Counted from the stretch's first letter, positions 16,159 through 24,572 are shown. The stretch: DNA of 64,000 nucleotides from an uncultured Schaedlerella sp. (GCA_934435195.1 CAKSAJ010000009.1:32745-96744), one strand, 5' to 3'. Notes: generated by a model not told the origin, from the letters alone. Made by a program: numbers and translations.

Positions 16159-17526
16159 ATGAGCGAATTTGCAGCATCACCGGAACGTTTGATCATAGGA
16201 GCGTTGCTTGGATTTGCAGTATTATTATTTTTAATCATTAAAGTGAAGATACAACCATTTATAGCAATTATGTCATCAGCACTGATCATTGGACTGGCGG
16301 TTGGAATGCCGTTTGACATGATTACAGACACAATTGCAGAAGGAGTGGGGACAACACTTCAGACAATCGCTATTTTGATTGGTTTAGGATCCATGTTTGG
16401 AGCTATTTTACAGGTGTCAGGAGGCGTAGAGGTTATCGCAGATACCTTACTTAAAGTATTTGGTGAGAAAAAAGCACCATGGGCACTTGGAATTACAGGA
16501 TTAATTGTAGGAATGCCAGTGTTTTTTGAATCAGGATTATTGATTTTAATCCCGGTTGCATTTGGAATTGCAAGAAAAACAAAAAAATCTGTATTCTGTT
16601 ATTCAATTCCGTTATTGGCAGGTCTGGCAATCGGACATGCATTTGTACCACCGACACCGGGACCGGTTCTTGTAGCGGAAATGTTAAATGTAGAACTTAG
16701 TTATGTAATCATGCTTGGAATCATCATTGGAATTCCTGCAATGATCTTAGCAGGACCAGTCTTTGGTAAATTTGCCGGAAATAAATTCCACTGTGAAGTA
16801 CCGACATCTTATCTTGAAAACGAAAAAGAAGCACATGAGAAAGAAAATGGAAAAAGACCAAACTTCTTCTTGATTGTCAGCATTATTTTGTTACCACTGT
16901 TTTTGATCATTTTAAATACATTATCATCAGTGATTCCATTTATGAAACCGGTACAGCCTGTACTTGAGTTCTTAGGAACACCGGTAATCGCATTACTCTT
17001 ATCTACAATTTGTGCAATGCTGTTTTTAGGATTACCTGGAGGATTCGGAATTACAGAAATTACAACAGTAATGACAAATTCATTACATTCTTGCGGAAAT
17101 ATCATTTTGTTAATTTCAGGTGGCGGAATGTTGAGATTTATTCTTCAGAATTCCGGTATTGGAGAAGTATTTGGAAATTTCGTAGGTTCATTGCCATTAC
17201 CGATGGTGCTGGTAGCATTCCTTGTAGCAGCGGTTGTAAGAATTTCTGTTGGTTCAGCAACGGTTTCAATGACGATGGCGGCAGGAATTATCGCATCTAT
17301 GCCGATGGTGGCAAATTTAACACAGCTTCAGCTTGCTACACTCACAATCGCTATCGCAGCAGGCGGAACAGCATTCAGTCATGTAAATGATTCTGGATTC
17401 TGGCTTTCAAAGTCATTATTTGAGGTAGATGAAAAGACAAATTTGAAAACATGGACAGTAATGGAAACAATTGTTGGATTAGTCGGAATCGTAGGAGCTA
17501 CAATTGTATGGTTTATTGTTTCATAG
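16159..17526 (+). CDS. gntP: GntP-family gluconate/sugar-acid permease
   Basis: A 455-residue protein with about twelve membrane helices, typical of the GntP family of gluconate:H+ symporters. The first helices (LIIGALLGFAVLLFLIIKVKIQPFIAI), the FFESGLLILIPVAF segment, HAFVPPTPGPVLVAEML and the C-terminal SHVNDSGFWLSKSLFEV signature are all characteristic. It is preceded by GAGGAGGAAG. It is the first gene of an operon with an IlvD/Edd-type dehydratase, a PfkB kinase and KDPG aldolase, so the imported compound is an aldonate such as gluconate, or a stereoisomer such as galactonate or idonate. The precise substrate cannot be set from sequence. Confidence 0.9.
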   Translation: MSEFAASPERLIIGALLGFAVLLFLIIKVKIQPFIAIMSSALIIGLAVGMPFDMITDTIAEGVGTTLQTIAILIGLGSMFGAILQVSGGVEVIADTLLKVFGEKKAPWALGITGLIVGMPVFFESGLLILIPVAFGIARKTKKSVFCYSIPLLAGLAIGHAFVPPTPGPVLVAEMLNVELSYVIMLGIIIGIPAMILAGPVFGKFAGNKFHCEVPTSYLENEKEAHEKENGKRPNFFLIVSIILLPLFLIILNTLSSVIPFMKPVQPVLEFLGTPVIALLLSTICAMLFLGLPGGFGITEITTVMTNSLHSCGNIILLISGGGMLRFILQNSGIGEVFGNFVGSLPLPMVLVAFLVAAVVRISVGSATVSMTMAAGIIASMPMVANLTQLQLATLTIAIAAGGTAFSHVNDSGFWLSKSLFEVDEKTNLKTWTVMETIVGLVGIVGATIVWFIVS

Positions 17527-17607
17527 AAATGTTGTAAAAAATTGTAACAGTTGATAATAGAAAAAATGGGTAGCAGAACAGAAATACCCAGGATAGGAGA
17601 ATATATC

Positions 17608-19353
17608 ATGGAATTAAAGAGTCAGGAAATGCGTAAATTAGCACCAGAGTTAGATCCTCTTCGTATTGGTACAGGTTGGAAAAAAGAGGATTTGGATAAA
17701 GTACAGGTAATGGTAGAAAGCACATATGGAGACAGCCATCCTGGAAGTGGTCATTTAAATATTTTAGTAGAAGAAGTAAGAGCAGGTGTTGCTGAAGAAG
17801 GGGGATTCGGAGCAAGATATTTCTGTACAGATATCTGTGATGGAGAAAGTCAGGGAACTGACGGAATCAACTATAGTCTGGCAAGCCGAGAGATGATTGC
17901 AAATATGATCGAGATCCATGCAAATGCAACACCATTTGATGCAGGTGTATATCTTTCAAGCTGTGATAAAGGAGTACCGGGAAATCTGATGGGACTTGCA
18001 CGTGTGAACATTCCGTCTGTTGTTGTTCCGGGAGGAACAATGAATGCAGGACCAGAGATGCTTACATTAGAGCAGCTTGGAATGTACAGCGCAAAATATG
18101 AACGTGGAGAGATTGATCAGGAAAAACTGGATTGGGCAAAATGTAATGCATGTCCAAGCTGCGGTGCATGTTCATTTATCGGAACTGCATCTACAATGCA
18201 GATTATGGCTGAGGCGCTTGGTCTGGCTTTACCAGGAAGCGCATTGATGCCTGCAACCAGTCCGGATCTGCTTGCATTTGCAAGAGAGGCAGGACGTCAG
18301 GCAGTGCGACTGGCAACAATGGAACATATGCTTCCATCTGATATTGTAACGATGGACAGTTTCGAAAATGCAATTCTGGTTCACGCAGCAATTTCAGGAA
18401 GTACAAACTGCTTATTGCATCTTCCGGCAATCGCTCATGAATTTGGAATTGAAATCACAGGAGATACATTTGACAGATTGCATAGAAATGCAAGATATCT
18501 GTTAGATATCCGTCCGGCAGGAAAATGGCCTGCAGAGTGCTTCTATTATGCCGGTGGTGTGCCTGCAATCATGGAAGAAATCAAAGAACATCTGCACCTG
18601 GACGTTATGACTGTGACAGGTAAAACACTTGGAGAAAATCTTGAGGAATTAAAGAAGAATGGCTTTTATGAAAAATGTGATAAATGGCTGCAGGAATTTA
18701 ACAAGCGTTACAATGTGAATGTAACAAAAGAGGACATTATCCGTCCATATGATAAAGCAATCGGAACAGATGGAAGTATCGCTGTTCTTCGAGGAAACCT
18801 TGCACCGGAAGGCGCTGTAATTAAACACACAGCATGCCCGAAAGAAATGTTCAAATCCGTGCTTAGAGCAAGACCATTTGACAGCGAAGAAGAATGTCTG
18901 GATGCAGTATTAAAACACAAAGTACAAAAAGGAGATGCTGTATTTATCCGATATGAAGGACCAAAAGGAAGCGGAATGCCGGAAATGTTCTATACATCAG
19001 AAGCAATCAGCAGTGATGCAGAGCTTGGAAGAAGTATTGCATTGATCACAGACGGTAGATTCTCAGGTGCGTCTACAGGACCAGTGATCGGACATTGTAG
19101 TCCGGAAGCGGTTGAAGGCGGTCCGATTGCACTTGTTGAAGAAGGCGACTTAATTGAAATTGATGTGATGGAGAGAAAACTCAACATTATCGGAGTTGCA
19201 GGCGAAAGAAAGACGATGGAAGAAATCGATGAGATCCTGAAAGAACGTCGCAAGAACTGGAAACCGAAAGAAATGAAATATAAAACAGGTGTTTTAAGAA
19301 TGTTCAGCCAGCATGCAACAAGTCCTATGAAAGGTGCATACCTTGATTTTTAA
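17608..19353 (+). CDS. IlvD/Edd-family sugar-acid dehydratase
   Basis: A 581-residue iron-sulfur dehydratase. Likely cluster cysteines are in FCTDICDGESQG, LSSCDKGVPGNLMG and CNACPSCGACSFIGTASTM. The C-terminal ITDGRFSGASTGPVIGHCSPEA loop is also a family hallmark. The family covers dihydroxy-acid dehydratase (IlvD), 6-phosphogluconate dehydratase (Edd) and non-phosphorylated sugar-acid dehydratases. Two points argue for a sugar acid rather than branched-chain amino acid synthesis: neighbours are a GntP permease, a KDG-type kinase and KDPG aldolase, and no ilv gene is nearby. The kinase acting after dehydration implies a non-phosphorylated aldonate as substrate. The start at 17608 has GGATAGGAGAA upstream; the open frame from 17551 is longer. 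Confidence 0.82.
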   Translation: MELKSQEMRKLAPELDPLRIGTGWKKEDLDKVQVMVESTYGDSHPGSGHLNILVEEVRAGVAEEGGFGARYFCTDICDGESQGTDGINYSLASREMIANMIEIHANATPFDAGVYLSSCDKGVPGNLMGLARVNIPSVVVPGGTMNAGPEMLTLEQLGMYSAKYERGEIDQEKLDWAKCNACPSCGACSFIGTASTMQIMAEALGLALPGSALMPATSPDLLAFAREAGRQAVRLATMEHMLPSDIVTMDSFENAILVHAAISGSTNCLLHLPAIAHEFGIEITGDTFDRLHRNARYLLDIRPAGKWPAECFYYAGGVPAIMEEIKEHLHLDVMTVTGKTLGENLEELKKNGFYEKCDKWLQEFNKRYNVNVTKEDIIRPYDKAIGTDGSIAVLRGNLAPEGAVIKHTACPKEMFKSVLRARPFDSEEECLDAVLKHKVQKGDAVFIRYEGPKGSGMPEMFYTSEAISSDAELGRSIALITDGRFSGASTGPVIGHCSPEAVEGGPIALVEEGDLIEIDVMERKLNIIGVAGERKTMEEIDEILKERRKNWKPKEMKYKTGVLRMFSQHATSPMKGAYLDF

Positions 19354-19423
19354 ATAAGAATTGTTTCTGAGGAAGATACCTTTGTGGATAAAAGAAAGGA
19401 AACGAATGAAATAGGTGGAGTCT

Positions 19424-20488
19424 ATGAGAAAAATAAAAAAACATCGATTTATTACGATGGGGGAAATCTTACTTAGATTGACTCCCCCTGATTATGAGGA
19501 AATAAGACAGGCAGGCAGTTTTGATGTCAGATATGGAGGGAGTGAGGCAAATGTTGCCTTATCCCTCGCAAATTTAGGTGTTGATGCATCTTTCTTTACA
19601 ATCGTTCCGGACAATAGTCTTGGGAAAAGTGCAATTCAAATGTTGAAAATGAATGATGTAAATTGTAAATCTGTGATTTATTCAACAGCAGAGGAAACAC
19701 CGACACATCGCCTGGGAACATATTATTTGGAAGCCGGATATGGAATTCGTCCAAGTAAAGTTATTTATGACAGAAAAAATAGTGCGATCACAGAGTATGA
19801 TTTTGATAAAATTGATTTTGAAAAATTATTAGATGGTTACACATGGCTTCATTTAAGCGGAATTACGCCTGCACTTGGAGAAAAATGTCAGGGCATCATT
19901 TTAAAATGCATGGAAATTGCAAAAGAAAAAGATATAGTAGTCAGCTTTGATGGAAACTTTAGAAGTACACTTTGGAACTGGGAAGAGGCAAGAGCATTTT
20001 GTACGAAATGTCTTCCATATATAGATGTTTTGTTTGGAATTGAGCCATATCATTTATGGAAAGATGTGAATAACCATGAACTGGGAGATGCGAAAGATGG
20101 CTTATCTTTGCAGCCGAATCTGGAAGAACAAGATGAGGTGTTTCAGAAATTCTGTCAGCAGTATCCAAATTTAAAATGTATTGCAAGACATGTAAGATAC
20201 GCACATAGTTGCAGCGAAAACAGTCTGAAAGCATATTTGTGGTTAGATGGAAAGACTTACGAAAGCAATCAATTGCGTTTTCAGATTTTAGACCGTGTCG
20301 GTGGTGGGGATGCCTTTGTAAGTGGAATCATATATGCACTTATGAATGGATATTCGCCGGAAGATACAGCGAATTTTGGTGTTGCAGCAAGTGCTGTAAA
20401 ACATACGATCCATGGTGATGGTAATATTACAGATGATGTTTCATTAATTAAACATGTGATGCAGATGAATTTTGATATTAAAAGATAA
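19424..20488 (+). CDS. kdgK: PfkB-family carbohydrate kinase, probable 2-keto-3-deoxygluconate kinase
   Basis: A ribokinase-fold sugar kinase of about 354 residues. It has the N-terminal substrate block (MGEILLRLTPPDYEEIRQAGSFDVRYGGSEANVALSLANLG), a central VSFDGNFRSTLW segment and the C-terminal signature DRVGGGDAFVSGIIYALMNG, where Asp is the catalytic base in the GGGDAF anion hole. The start is ambiguous: a GTG at 19415 is in frame, but GGTGGAG lies directly before the ATG at 19424, which I prefer. It is longer than typical KDG kinases because of an insertion around residues 205-235. The order permease-dehydratase-kinase-KDPG aldolase supports phosphorylation of KDG to KDPG. Confidence 0.85.
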   Translation: MRKIKKHRFITMGEILLRLTPPDYEEIRQAGSFDVRYGGSEANVALSLANLGVDASFFTIVPDNSLGKSAIQMLKMNDVNCKSVIYSTAEETPTHRLGTYYLEAGYGIRPSKVIYDRKNSAITEYDFDKIDFEKLLDGYTWLHLSGITPALGEKCQGIILKCMEIAKEKDIVVSFDGNFRSTLWNWEEARAFCTKCLPYIDVLFGIEPYHLWKDVNNHELGDAKDGLSLQPNLEEQDEVFQKFCQQYPNLKCIARHVRYAHSCSENSLKAYLWLDGKTYESNQLRFQILDRVGGGDAFVSGIIYALMNGYSPEDTANFGVAASAVKHTIHGDGNITDDVSLIKHVMQMNFDIKR

Positions 20489-20510
20489 TGTGAGAAAGGA
20501 AAAGTGAGAA

Positions 20511-21140
20511 ATGAAAGAGTTATATGAGCAGTTTCATAAACTGGGTGTAGTGCCGGTAGTTGTTTTGGATGAAGTGAAAGATGCAGTTCCACTTGCAAAA
20601 GCACTGGTAGAGGGGGGACTTCCTTGTGCGGAAGTTACATTCCGTACAGAAGCGGCAGCAGAGTCCATTAAAGTAATGACACAGGCTTATCCGGAAATGT
20701 TAGTCGGAGCCGGTACAGTATTGACTACAGAACAGGTAGATGAAGCAGTAGCAGCCGGTGCAAAATTTATTGTAAGTCCAGGCTTTGATCCAGAAGTTGT
20801 AGATTACTGTCTTGCGAAAAACATCCCTATCCTTCCGGGATGCGTAACGCCGTCAGAAGTTGCACAGGCAGTAAAACGTGGTTTAAAAGTTGTGAAATTC
20901 TTCCCGGCAGAACAAGCCGGCGGACTTGCTATGATCAAAGCAATGGCGGCTCCATATCATCAGTTGAAATTTATGCCGACAGGTGGAATTAATCCAAATA
21001 ATTTAAAAGAATATCTTGCATTTGATAAGATACTCTGCTGTGGCGGAAGCTGGATGGTAAAAGGAGAACTTGTAAAATCAGGTGACTTTGAGAAAATCAA
21101 GGAGCTTACAAGAGAAGCGAAGAATATGGCAACTGCCTAG
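20511..21140 (+). CDS. eda: KDPG/KHG aldolase (class I)
   Basis: A 209-residue TIM-barrel aldolase that cleaves 2-keto-3-deoxy-6-phosphogluconate to pyruvate and glyceraldehyde 3-phosphate. Visible catalytic features are the Glu in GLPCAEVTFRTEAA (about residue 45), VGAGTVLT, FIVSPGFDPEVV, the Schiff-base lysine in LKVVKFFPAEQAGG (about residue 133), and the phosphate-binding FMPTGGI. It is the last gene of the sugar-acid operon, which therefore ends at central glycolysis. It is followed after about 25 bp by a conserved terminator-like hairpin at 21165-21246. Confidence 0.94.
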   Translation: MKELYEQFHKLGVVPVVVLDEVKDAVPLAKALVEGGLPCAEVTFRTEAAAESIKVMTQAYPEMLVGAGTVLTTEQVDEAVAAGAKFIVSPGFDPEVVDYCLAKNIPILPGCVTPSEVAQAVKRGLKVVKFFPAEQAGGLAMIKAMAAPYHQLKFMPTGGINPNNLKEYLAFDKILCCGGSWMVKGELVKSGDFEKIKELTREAKNMATA

Positions 21141-21164
21141 GATTCCTTAAAGATACAACACTCT

Positions 21165-21246
21165 ATAAGAATAGACTATGTAAACCAGTGACTTGAAGTC
21201 GGACTTGTCCGATAAAGAGGAACGGGAGAGCATAGTCTATTCTTAT
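21165..21246. terminator. Conserved bidirectional terminator-like hairpin with inner CUUG hairpin (copy 3)
   Basis: Outer arms at 21165-21180 and 21231-21246 are perfect 16-bp complements. Inside lies a second hairpin at 21199-21212 whose loop is CTTG. The 64-nt core from GACTATG to CATAGTC aligns without gaps to copies at 24497-24563 and 34080-34144, with 50 identical positions by eye. Base changes include compensatory pairs. It marks the end of the sugar-acid operon. Confidence 0.75.
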
Positions 21247-21389
21247 GTTACTGTTCACAGCATAGCTGTAAACAGTAACGCATCTCGCCATTTAGAATCG
21301 TCTGCGACGATGGGCGAGATGCATTCAGGCCAAAACGTGCATCCTCAGAGCTAATCAGCAGGGTGATTAGCTCTGGTCTGAACAGTAAC
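21247..21389. other. Multi-hairpin structure with two competing pairings
   Basis: This gene-free stretch folds into three strong stems. Stem I is GTTACTGTT (21247-21255) with AACAGTAAC (21271-21279), plus an inner ACAGC/GCTGT. Stem II is GCATCTCGCC (21280-21289) with GGCGAGATGC (21313-21322). Stem III is CAGAGCTAATCA (21346-21357) with TGATTAGCTCTG (21364-21375). The first arm can instead pair over 11 bp with TGAACAGTAAC at 21379-21389, closing a three-way junction, and ATTTTT follows. No coding potential is visible. Together with the adjacent hairpin it fills 21141-21440. Confidence 0.6.
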
Positions 21390-21441
21390 ATTTTTCTATA
21401 TAATTATATTCATTGAAATGAAATCAATAGCGAGTTACAAT

Positions 21442-21471
21442 TTGACAAATTCACTGTGAGGTGAGTATAGT
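21442..21471 (+). promoter_or_regulatory. Promoter of the threonine aldolase gene
   Basis: A perfect -35 TTGACA (21442-21447), an 18-bp spacer and -10 TATAGT (21466-21471), 48 bp before the start codon. Confidence 0.65.
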
Positions 21472-21518
21472 AGTAGACAGAGTAATCACTATAAACATAA
21501 TTATAAGGAGCAACGAAC

Positions 21519-22556
21519 ATGATACGATTTAATAATGACTACAATCAGGGAGCGCATCCTGCAATTTTATCGGCACTTCAGCAGACAAATGAGACTTCCT
21601 ATGCCGGTTATGGTGAAGATGAGTGGTGTGAGGCAGCAAGAAAAGAAATCCGCAAATATCTTGGAGAAGCAGACAATGAAATTTACTTCATGATTGGCGG
21701 AACACAGGTGAATTATACGGTTATTACAGCAGCACTTCGTCCGTACCAGAGTGTGATCAGTGCGGATTGCGGACACATAAATAACCATGAGGCAGGTTCG
21801 ATTGAGCATACGGGACACAAAGTGCTGCTTGTTCCGGCTGAAAATGGAAAATTAACAGCAAAATCAATCGCAGATGAGGCGGCAAAATATTATGAGCATG
21901 GAGAGGCTGAATATCTGACTCAGCCGAAGATGGTATTTCTTTCATCCCCATCAGAGTTTGGAACTACATATAAGAAAGAAGAATTGATTGAAATCCGTAA
22001 AGTGTGCGATAAATATGGAATGTATCTGTATGTTGACGGAGCAAGAATGGGATACTGGCTTACTTCTGATGAATGTGATGTGACACTTGCCGATCTGGCA
22101 GAGCTGGCAGATTTATTTTACATAGGCGGAACAAAATGTGGTGCTTTATTAGGAGAGGCACTTGTGATCATAAATCCTAAGTTGAGAGATCACTTTAAGA
22201 CATATATGAAGCAAAGCGGTGGAGTTTTAGCAAAAGGATGGCTTTTAGGGCTTCAGTTTTATGAATTATTTAAAGATGGTTTATATTTTGAAATTACAAA
22301 GAAGGCAAATGAATTTGCAATGATGATGAAAGCGGCTTTTGAGAAGGCTGGAATGTCTTTTTATATTGAAAGTGGTACAAATCAGCAGTTTGTGATTTTG
22401 ACAAAAGCACAGGCGGAGAAGCTGGCTGAAAAATTTGTGTTTGAATTCAGTCATGATGTAGATGACAATCATGTGTGCGTGCGTTTCTGCACAAGCTGGA
22501 GTACGACAGAGGAAGACATAAAAACATTGGTAGATGAGCTAAATACAATGATTTAG
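21519..22556 (+). CDS. ltaE: Low-specificity L-threonine aldolase / beta-eliminating lyase family
   Basis: A 345-residue fold-type I PLP enzyme that cleaves L-threonine or L-allo-threonine to glycine and acetaldehyde. Characteristic stretches are MIRFNNDYNQGAHPAILSAL, YFMIGGTQVNYTVITAAL, the PLP-stacking CGHINNHEAGSIEHTGHKV, LYVDGARMGYWL with the PLP Asp, and the Schiff-base lysine in FYIGGTKCGALLGEA (about residue 206). It has AAGGAGC upstream and its own promoter. It is monocistronic and is followed directly by a family B repeat. In fermenting Clostridia it can supply glycine and acetaldehyde; direction in vivo is not visible. Confidence 0.9.
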   Translation: MIRFNNDYNQGAHPAILSALQQTNETSYAGYGEDEWCEAARKEIRKYLGEADNEIYFMIGGTQVNYTVITAALRPYQSVISADCGHINNHEAGSIEHTGHKVLLVPAENGKLTAKSIADEAAKYYEHGEAEYLTQPKMVFLSSPSEFGTTYKKEELIEIRKVCDKYGMYLYVDGARMGYWLTSDECDVTLADLAELADLFYIGGTKCGALLGEALVIINPKLRDHFKTYMKQSGGVLAKGWLLGLQFYELFKDGLYFEITKKANEFAMMMKAAFEKAGMSFYIESGTNQQFVILTKAQAEKLAEKFVFEFSHDVDDNHVCVRFCTSWSTTEEDIKTLVDELNTMI

Positions 22557-22557
22557 C

Positions 22558-22618
22558 TTTATCTCAATCGAGAAGACTCCCACCTCTTTCAGGTGGTGAG
22601 TAACTGCTCGACTTAAAT
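22558..22618 (+). repeat. Short structured repeat family B, copy 1
   Basis: The element begins TTTATCTCAATCGAG and ends TGCTCGACTTAAAT. It contains ACTC-CCACCT-CTTTC-AGGTGG-GAGT as a hairpin and TCGAG/CTCGA as an outer stem. It lies 2 bp after the threonine aldolase stop codon. The other copies are at 25943 and 36103. Confidence 0.65.
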
Positions 22619-22714
22619 CTTATCATTCGGAAAATTTTGTGTTATACTTTTTAAAGAAATTATGTTTGGGGATGTCCCAGCATCTTTTACGAATTAAGAA
22701 ATGGAGAAAAGAAT

Positions 22715-23740
22715 ATGTCATTAGAGAAAAATTTAGCATATATCGGGGAGCAGCTAAAATCACTTACAGCAATTGCCAGTCCGACAGGATTTACAAAAAA
22801 GGCAACAGAGTATCTTTGCGAACAGTTTCAGAAGATGGGGTATGAGCCGGAACTCTCTAATAAAGGAAATATAAATGTAGTACTTGGAGGGGAAGGAAGT
22901 CCATTGGTTTTGACAGCACACTTAGATACGCTTGGAGCAATGGTTCGTTCAATTAAGGAGAACGGTCGTCTCCGACCAACTACACTTGGAGGACATCAGT
23001 GGAATACAGCAGACGGTGAAAATTGTATGGTATTTACACGCGATGGAAAAATGTATACAGGTGTTGTCTTAAATACAGAGCCATCAGCGCATGTTGCAGA
23101 CGAAAATATTGAAAGAAAAGAAGAAAATATGGAGATTCTTCTGGATGAAAATGTGAATGATAAAGCAGGAGTAAAAGCCCTTGGAATCCAGGTTGGGGAT
23201 ATTATTGCAATGGATCCACGTACAGTTATTACAGAAAGTGGTTATATAAAAAGCCGTTTTCTGGATGATAAGCTTTCCGTGGCAATACTTCTTGGAGTTG
23301 CACGCGCGATAAAAGAAGAGGGATGGAAATTAAATCGCAAGGTCTCATTGCTTTTCACAGTATATGAAGAAGTAGGACACGGCGGAAGCTTTATTCCGGC
23401 CGACACAGAAGAGATGATTTCTGTAGATATGGGATGTGTTGGGGCAGATCTTGAATGTACAGAGCGTATGGTATCAATCTGTGCAAAGGATTCACGTGGC
23501 CCTTATAACTATGATCTGGTCACTACGTTATCAGAAATTGCAAAAGAAGAAGGTCTGGATTATGCAATTGATGTTTATCCACACTATGGCTCAGATGTAG
23601 AGGCTGCACTTGCAGGAGGATACGATATCCGACATGGTCTTATCGGACCGGGAGTATACGCTTCACATAATTATGAGCGTTCTCATATGGACGGAGTTAT
23701 GAATTCCTATAAGTTGCTTGAAAAATATTTGACGAGATAG
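22715..23740 (+). CDS. M42-family metallopeptidase (glutamyl aminopeptidase type)
   Basis: A 341-residue dinuclear zinc/cobalt aminopeptidase of the M42 family. Metal-binding residues are visible in LTAHLDTLG (His/Asp, about residues 68-76), SRFLDDKLSVA (the bridging Asp, about 190), the catalytic and metal Glu pair in FTVYEEVGHG (about 222-228), and SVDMGCVG (Asp). A C-terminal His is in YASHNYERSHMDG. These enzymes assemble into tetrahedral dodecamers in the cytosol and trim peptides. GAGAAAAG lies upstream of the ATG. The gene is monocistronic between repeat B copy 1 and the large element A copy 1. Confidence 0.9.
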   Translation: MSLEKNLAYIGEQLKSLTAIASPTGFTKKATEYLCEQFQKMGYEPELSNKGNINVVLGGEGSPLVLTAHLDTLGAMVRSIKENGRLRPTTLGGHQWNTADGENCMVFTRDGKMYTGVVLNTEPSAHVADENIERKEENMEILLDENVNDKAGVKALGIQVGDIIAMDPRTVITESGYIKSRFLDDKLSVAILLGVARAIKEEGWKLNRKVSLLFTVYEEVGHGGSFIPADTEEMISVDMGCVGADLECTERMVSICAKDSRGPYNYDLVTTLSEIAKEEGLDYAIDVYPHYGSDVEAALAGGYDIRHGLIGPGVYASHNYERSHMDGVMNSYKLLEKYLTR

Positions 23741-24060
23741 AGGGAGTGCTATTTTGTTCATTAAGTAGCGATAAGGCAACACACGAAAACAAATAGGATA
23801 CATTTCTGTTCAGATTTAAATCGGAGGGAAATACATAAAGGCGTAGATTTTGGTTAAATACAATAAACTTGAACTCAAACTCACTGCTTCGCAGTTCAAA
23901 CACGTTCGTTCAAGTTTATTAACCCCAAAATCTACGCCTTAAGTATTTCCAACTCCTCTATCATATTCACTGAAATGTATCCTATTTGTTTTCAGTTTGT
24001 ACGTTATCGCATGCTTGATGAACGAAAGAGCAGAACTTTGCTGGACAAGCGTTGCGGATA

Positions 24061-24450
24061 TATCTGCGATAATGGATTTTCAGAAATTGAAGATGCATAA
24101 TTTTGAAGGGGAGTATCTGCAAGTCATAGAAAGAGCTGGTTGAAGATGCAAAATTTTGATAGAAAGCATCCGCAGGTCATAGAAAACGTGGGATGCAGAT
24201 GTAAAATTTGAAAAGGAAGTATCCTCAAGTCCTAGAAAAGGAAAGATGTAGATGCAATTGTACATGTCAGGCAGGATGAAAAGTATCTGCAAGTTTAAAG
24301 AAAAGCAAGTTGCGGATACATCGGTCCTAAAAAGAGCATCTGCAACAATGGATATCAAGACAGTGCAGATACATCAGCCTAAAAAAGAGCATCTGCAACA
24401 GCGAATAAGCGAGATGTGCAGATACATGAGGTGCCAGAAAAGTGAATCTT
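24061..24450. repeat. Tandem ~53-bp degenerate repeats inside element A
   Basis: The landmark yATCTGC or a close variant recurs at 24061, 24114, 24167, 24220, 24284, 24337 and 24390. The spacings are 53, 53, 53, 64, 53 and 53 bp, and a weaker match follows near 24443. Several units contain TGCAGAT/ATCTGCA complements, so each unit can form a hairpin. The second element copy has only one or two such units (33975 onward). Confidence 0.75.
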
Positions 24451-24487
24451 TCTGGCATCCTATCTATTTCAATCACGATACACCAAA

Positions 24488-24572
24488 AAGCAAGAAAAGA
24501 CTATGCAATCCAGCGAATTGGAGTCGGGCTTGCCCGACGAAGCTGAGCAGGAGTGCATAGTCTTTTTCTTGC
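24488..24572. terminator. Bidirectional terminator-like hairpin with inner CUUG hairpin (copy 1)
   Basis: A-rich left arm (24488-24507) pairs with T-rich right arm (24554-24572), with one extra T on the right. The apical part holds GTCGGG-CTTG-CCCGAC-like pairing. A-tract before and T-tract after the stem make it able to terminate on both strands, as needed between the convergent peptidase and FprA genes. Confidence 0.75.

Noticed and set aside
17568..17584. 17-bp sequence GGTAGCAGAACAGAAAT shared with 59158-59174
   Set aside because: One chance match of this length in 64 kb is not surprising, and the flanks show no further similarity or structure.
23697..23903. 68-codon frame on the minus strand at the start of element A
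   Set aside because: It runs across the hairpin arm and the end of the peptidase gene, is not kept in the second element copy, and lacks start signals.
24061..24450. Tandem repeats considered as a CRISPR array
   Set aside because: Units are degenerate throughout, with no conserved repeat alternating with unique spacers, and no cas gene is present.
24252..24560. 102-codon frame in element A copy 1
   Set aside because: It spans tandem repeats and the terminal hairpin, has no ribosome binding site, and the other element copy does not keep the frame.
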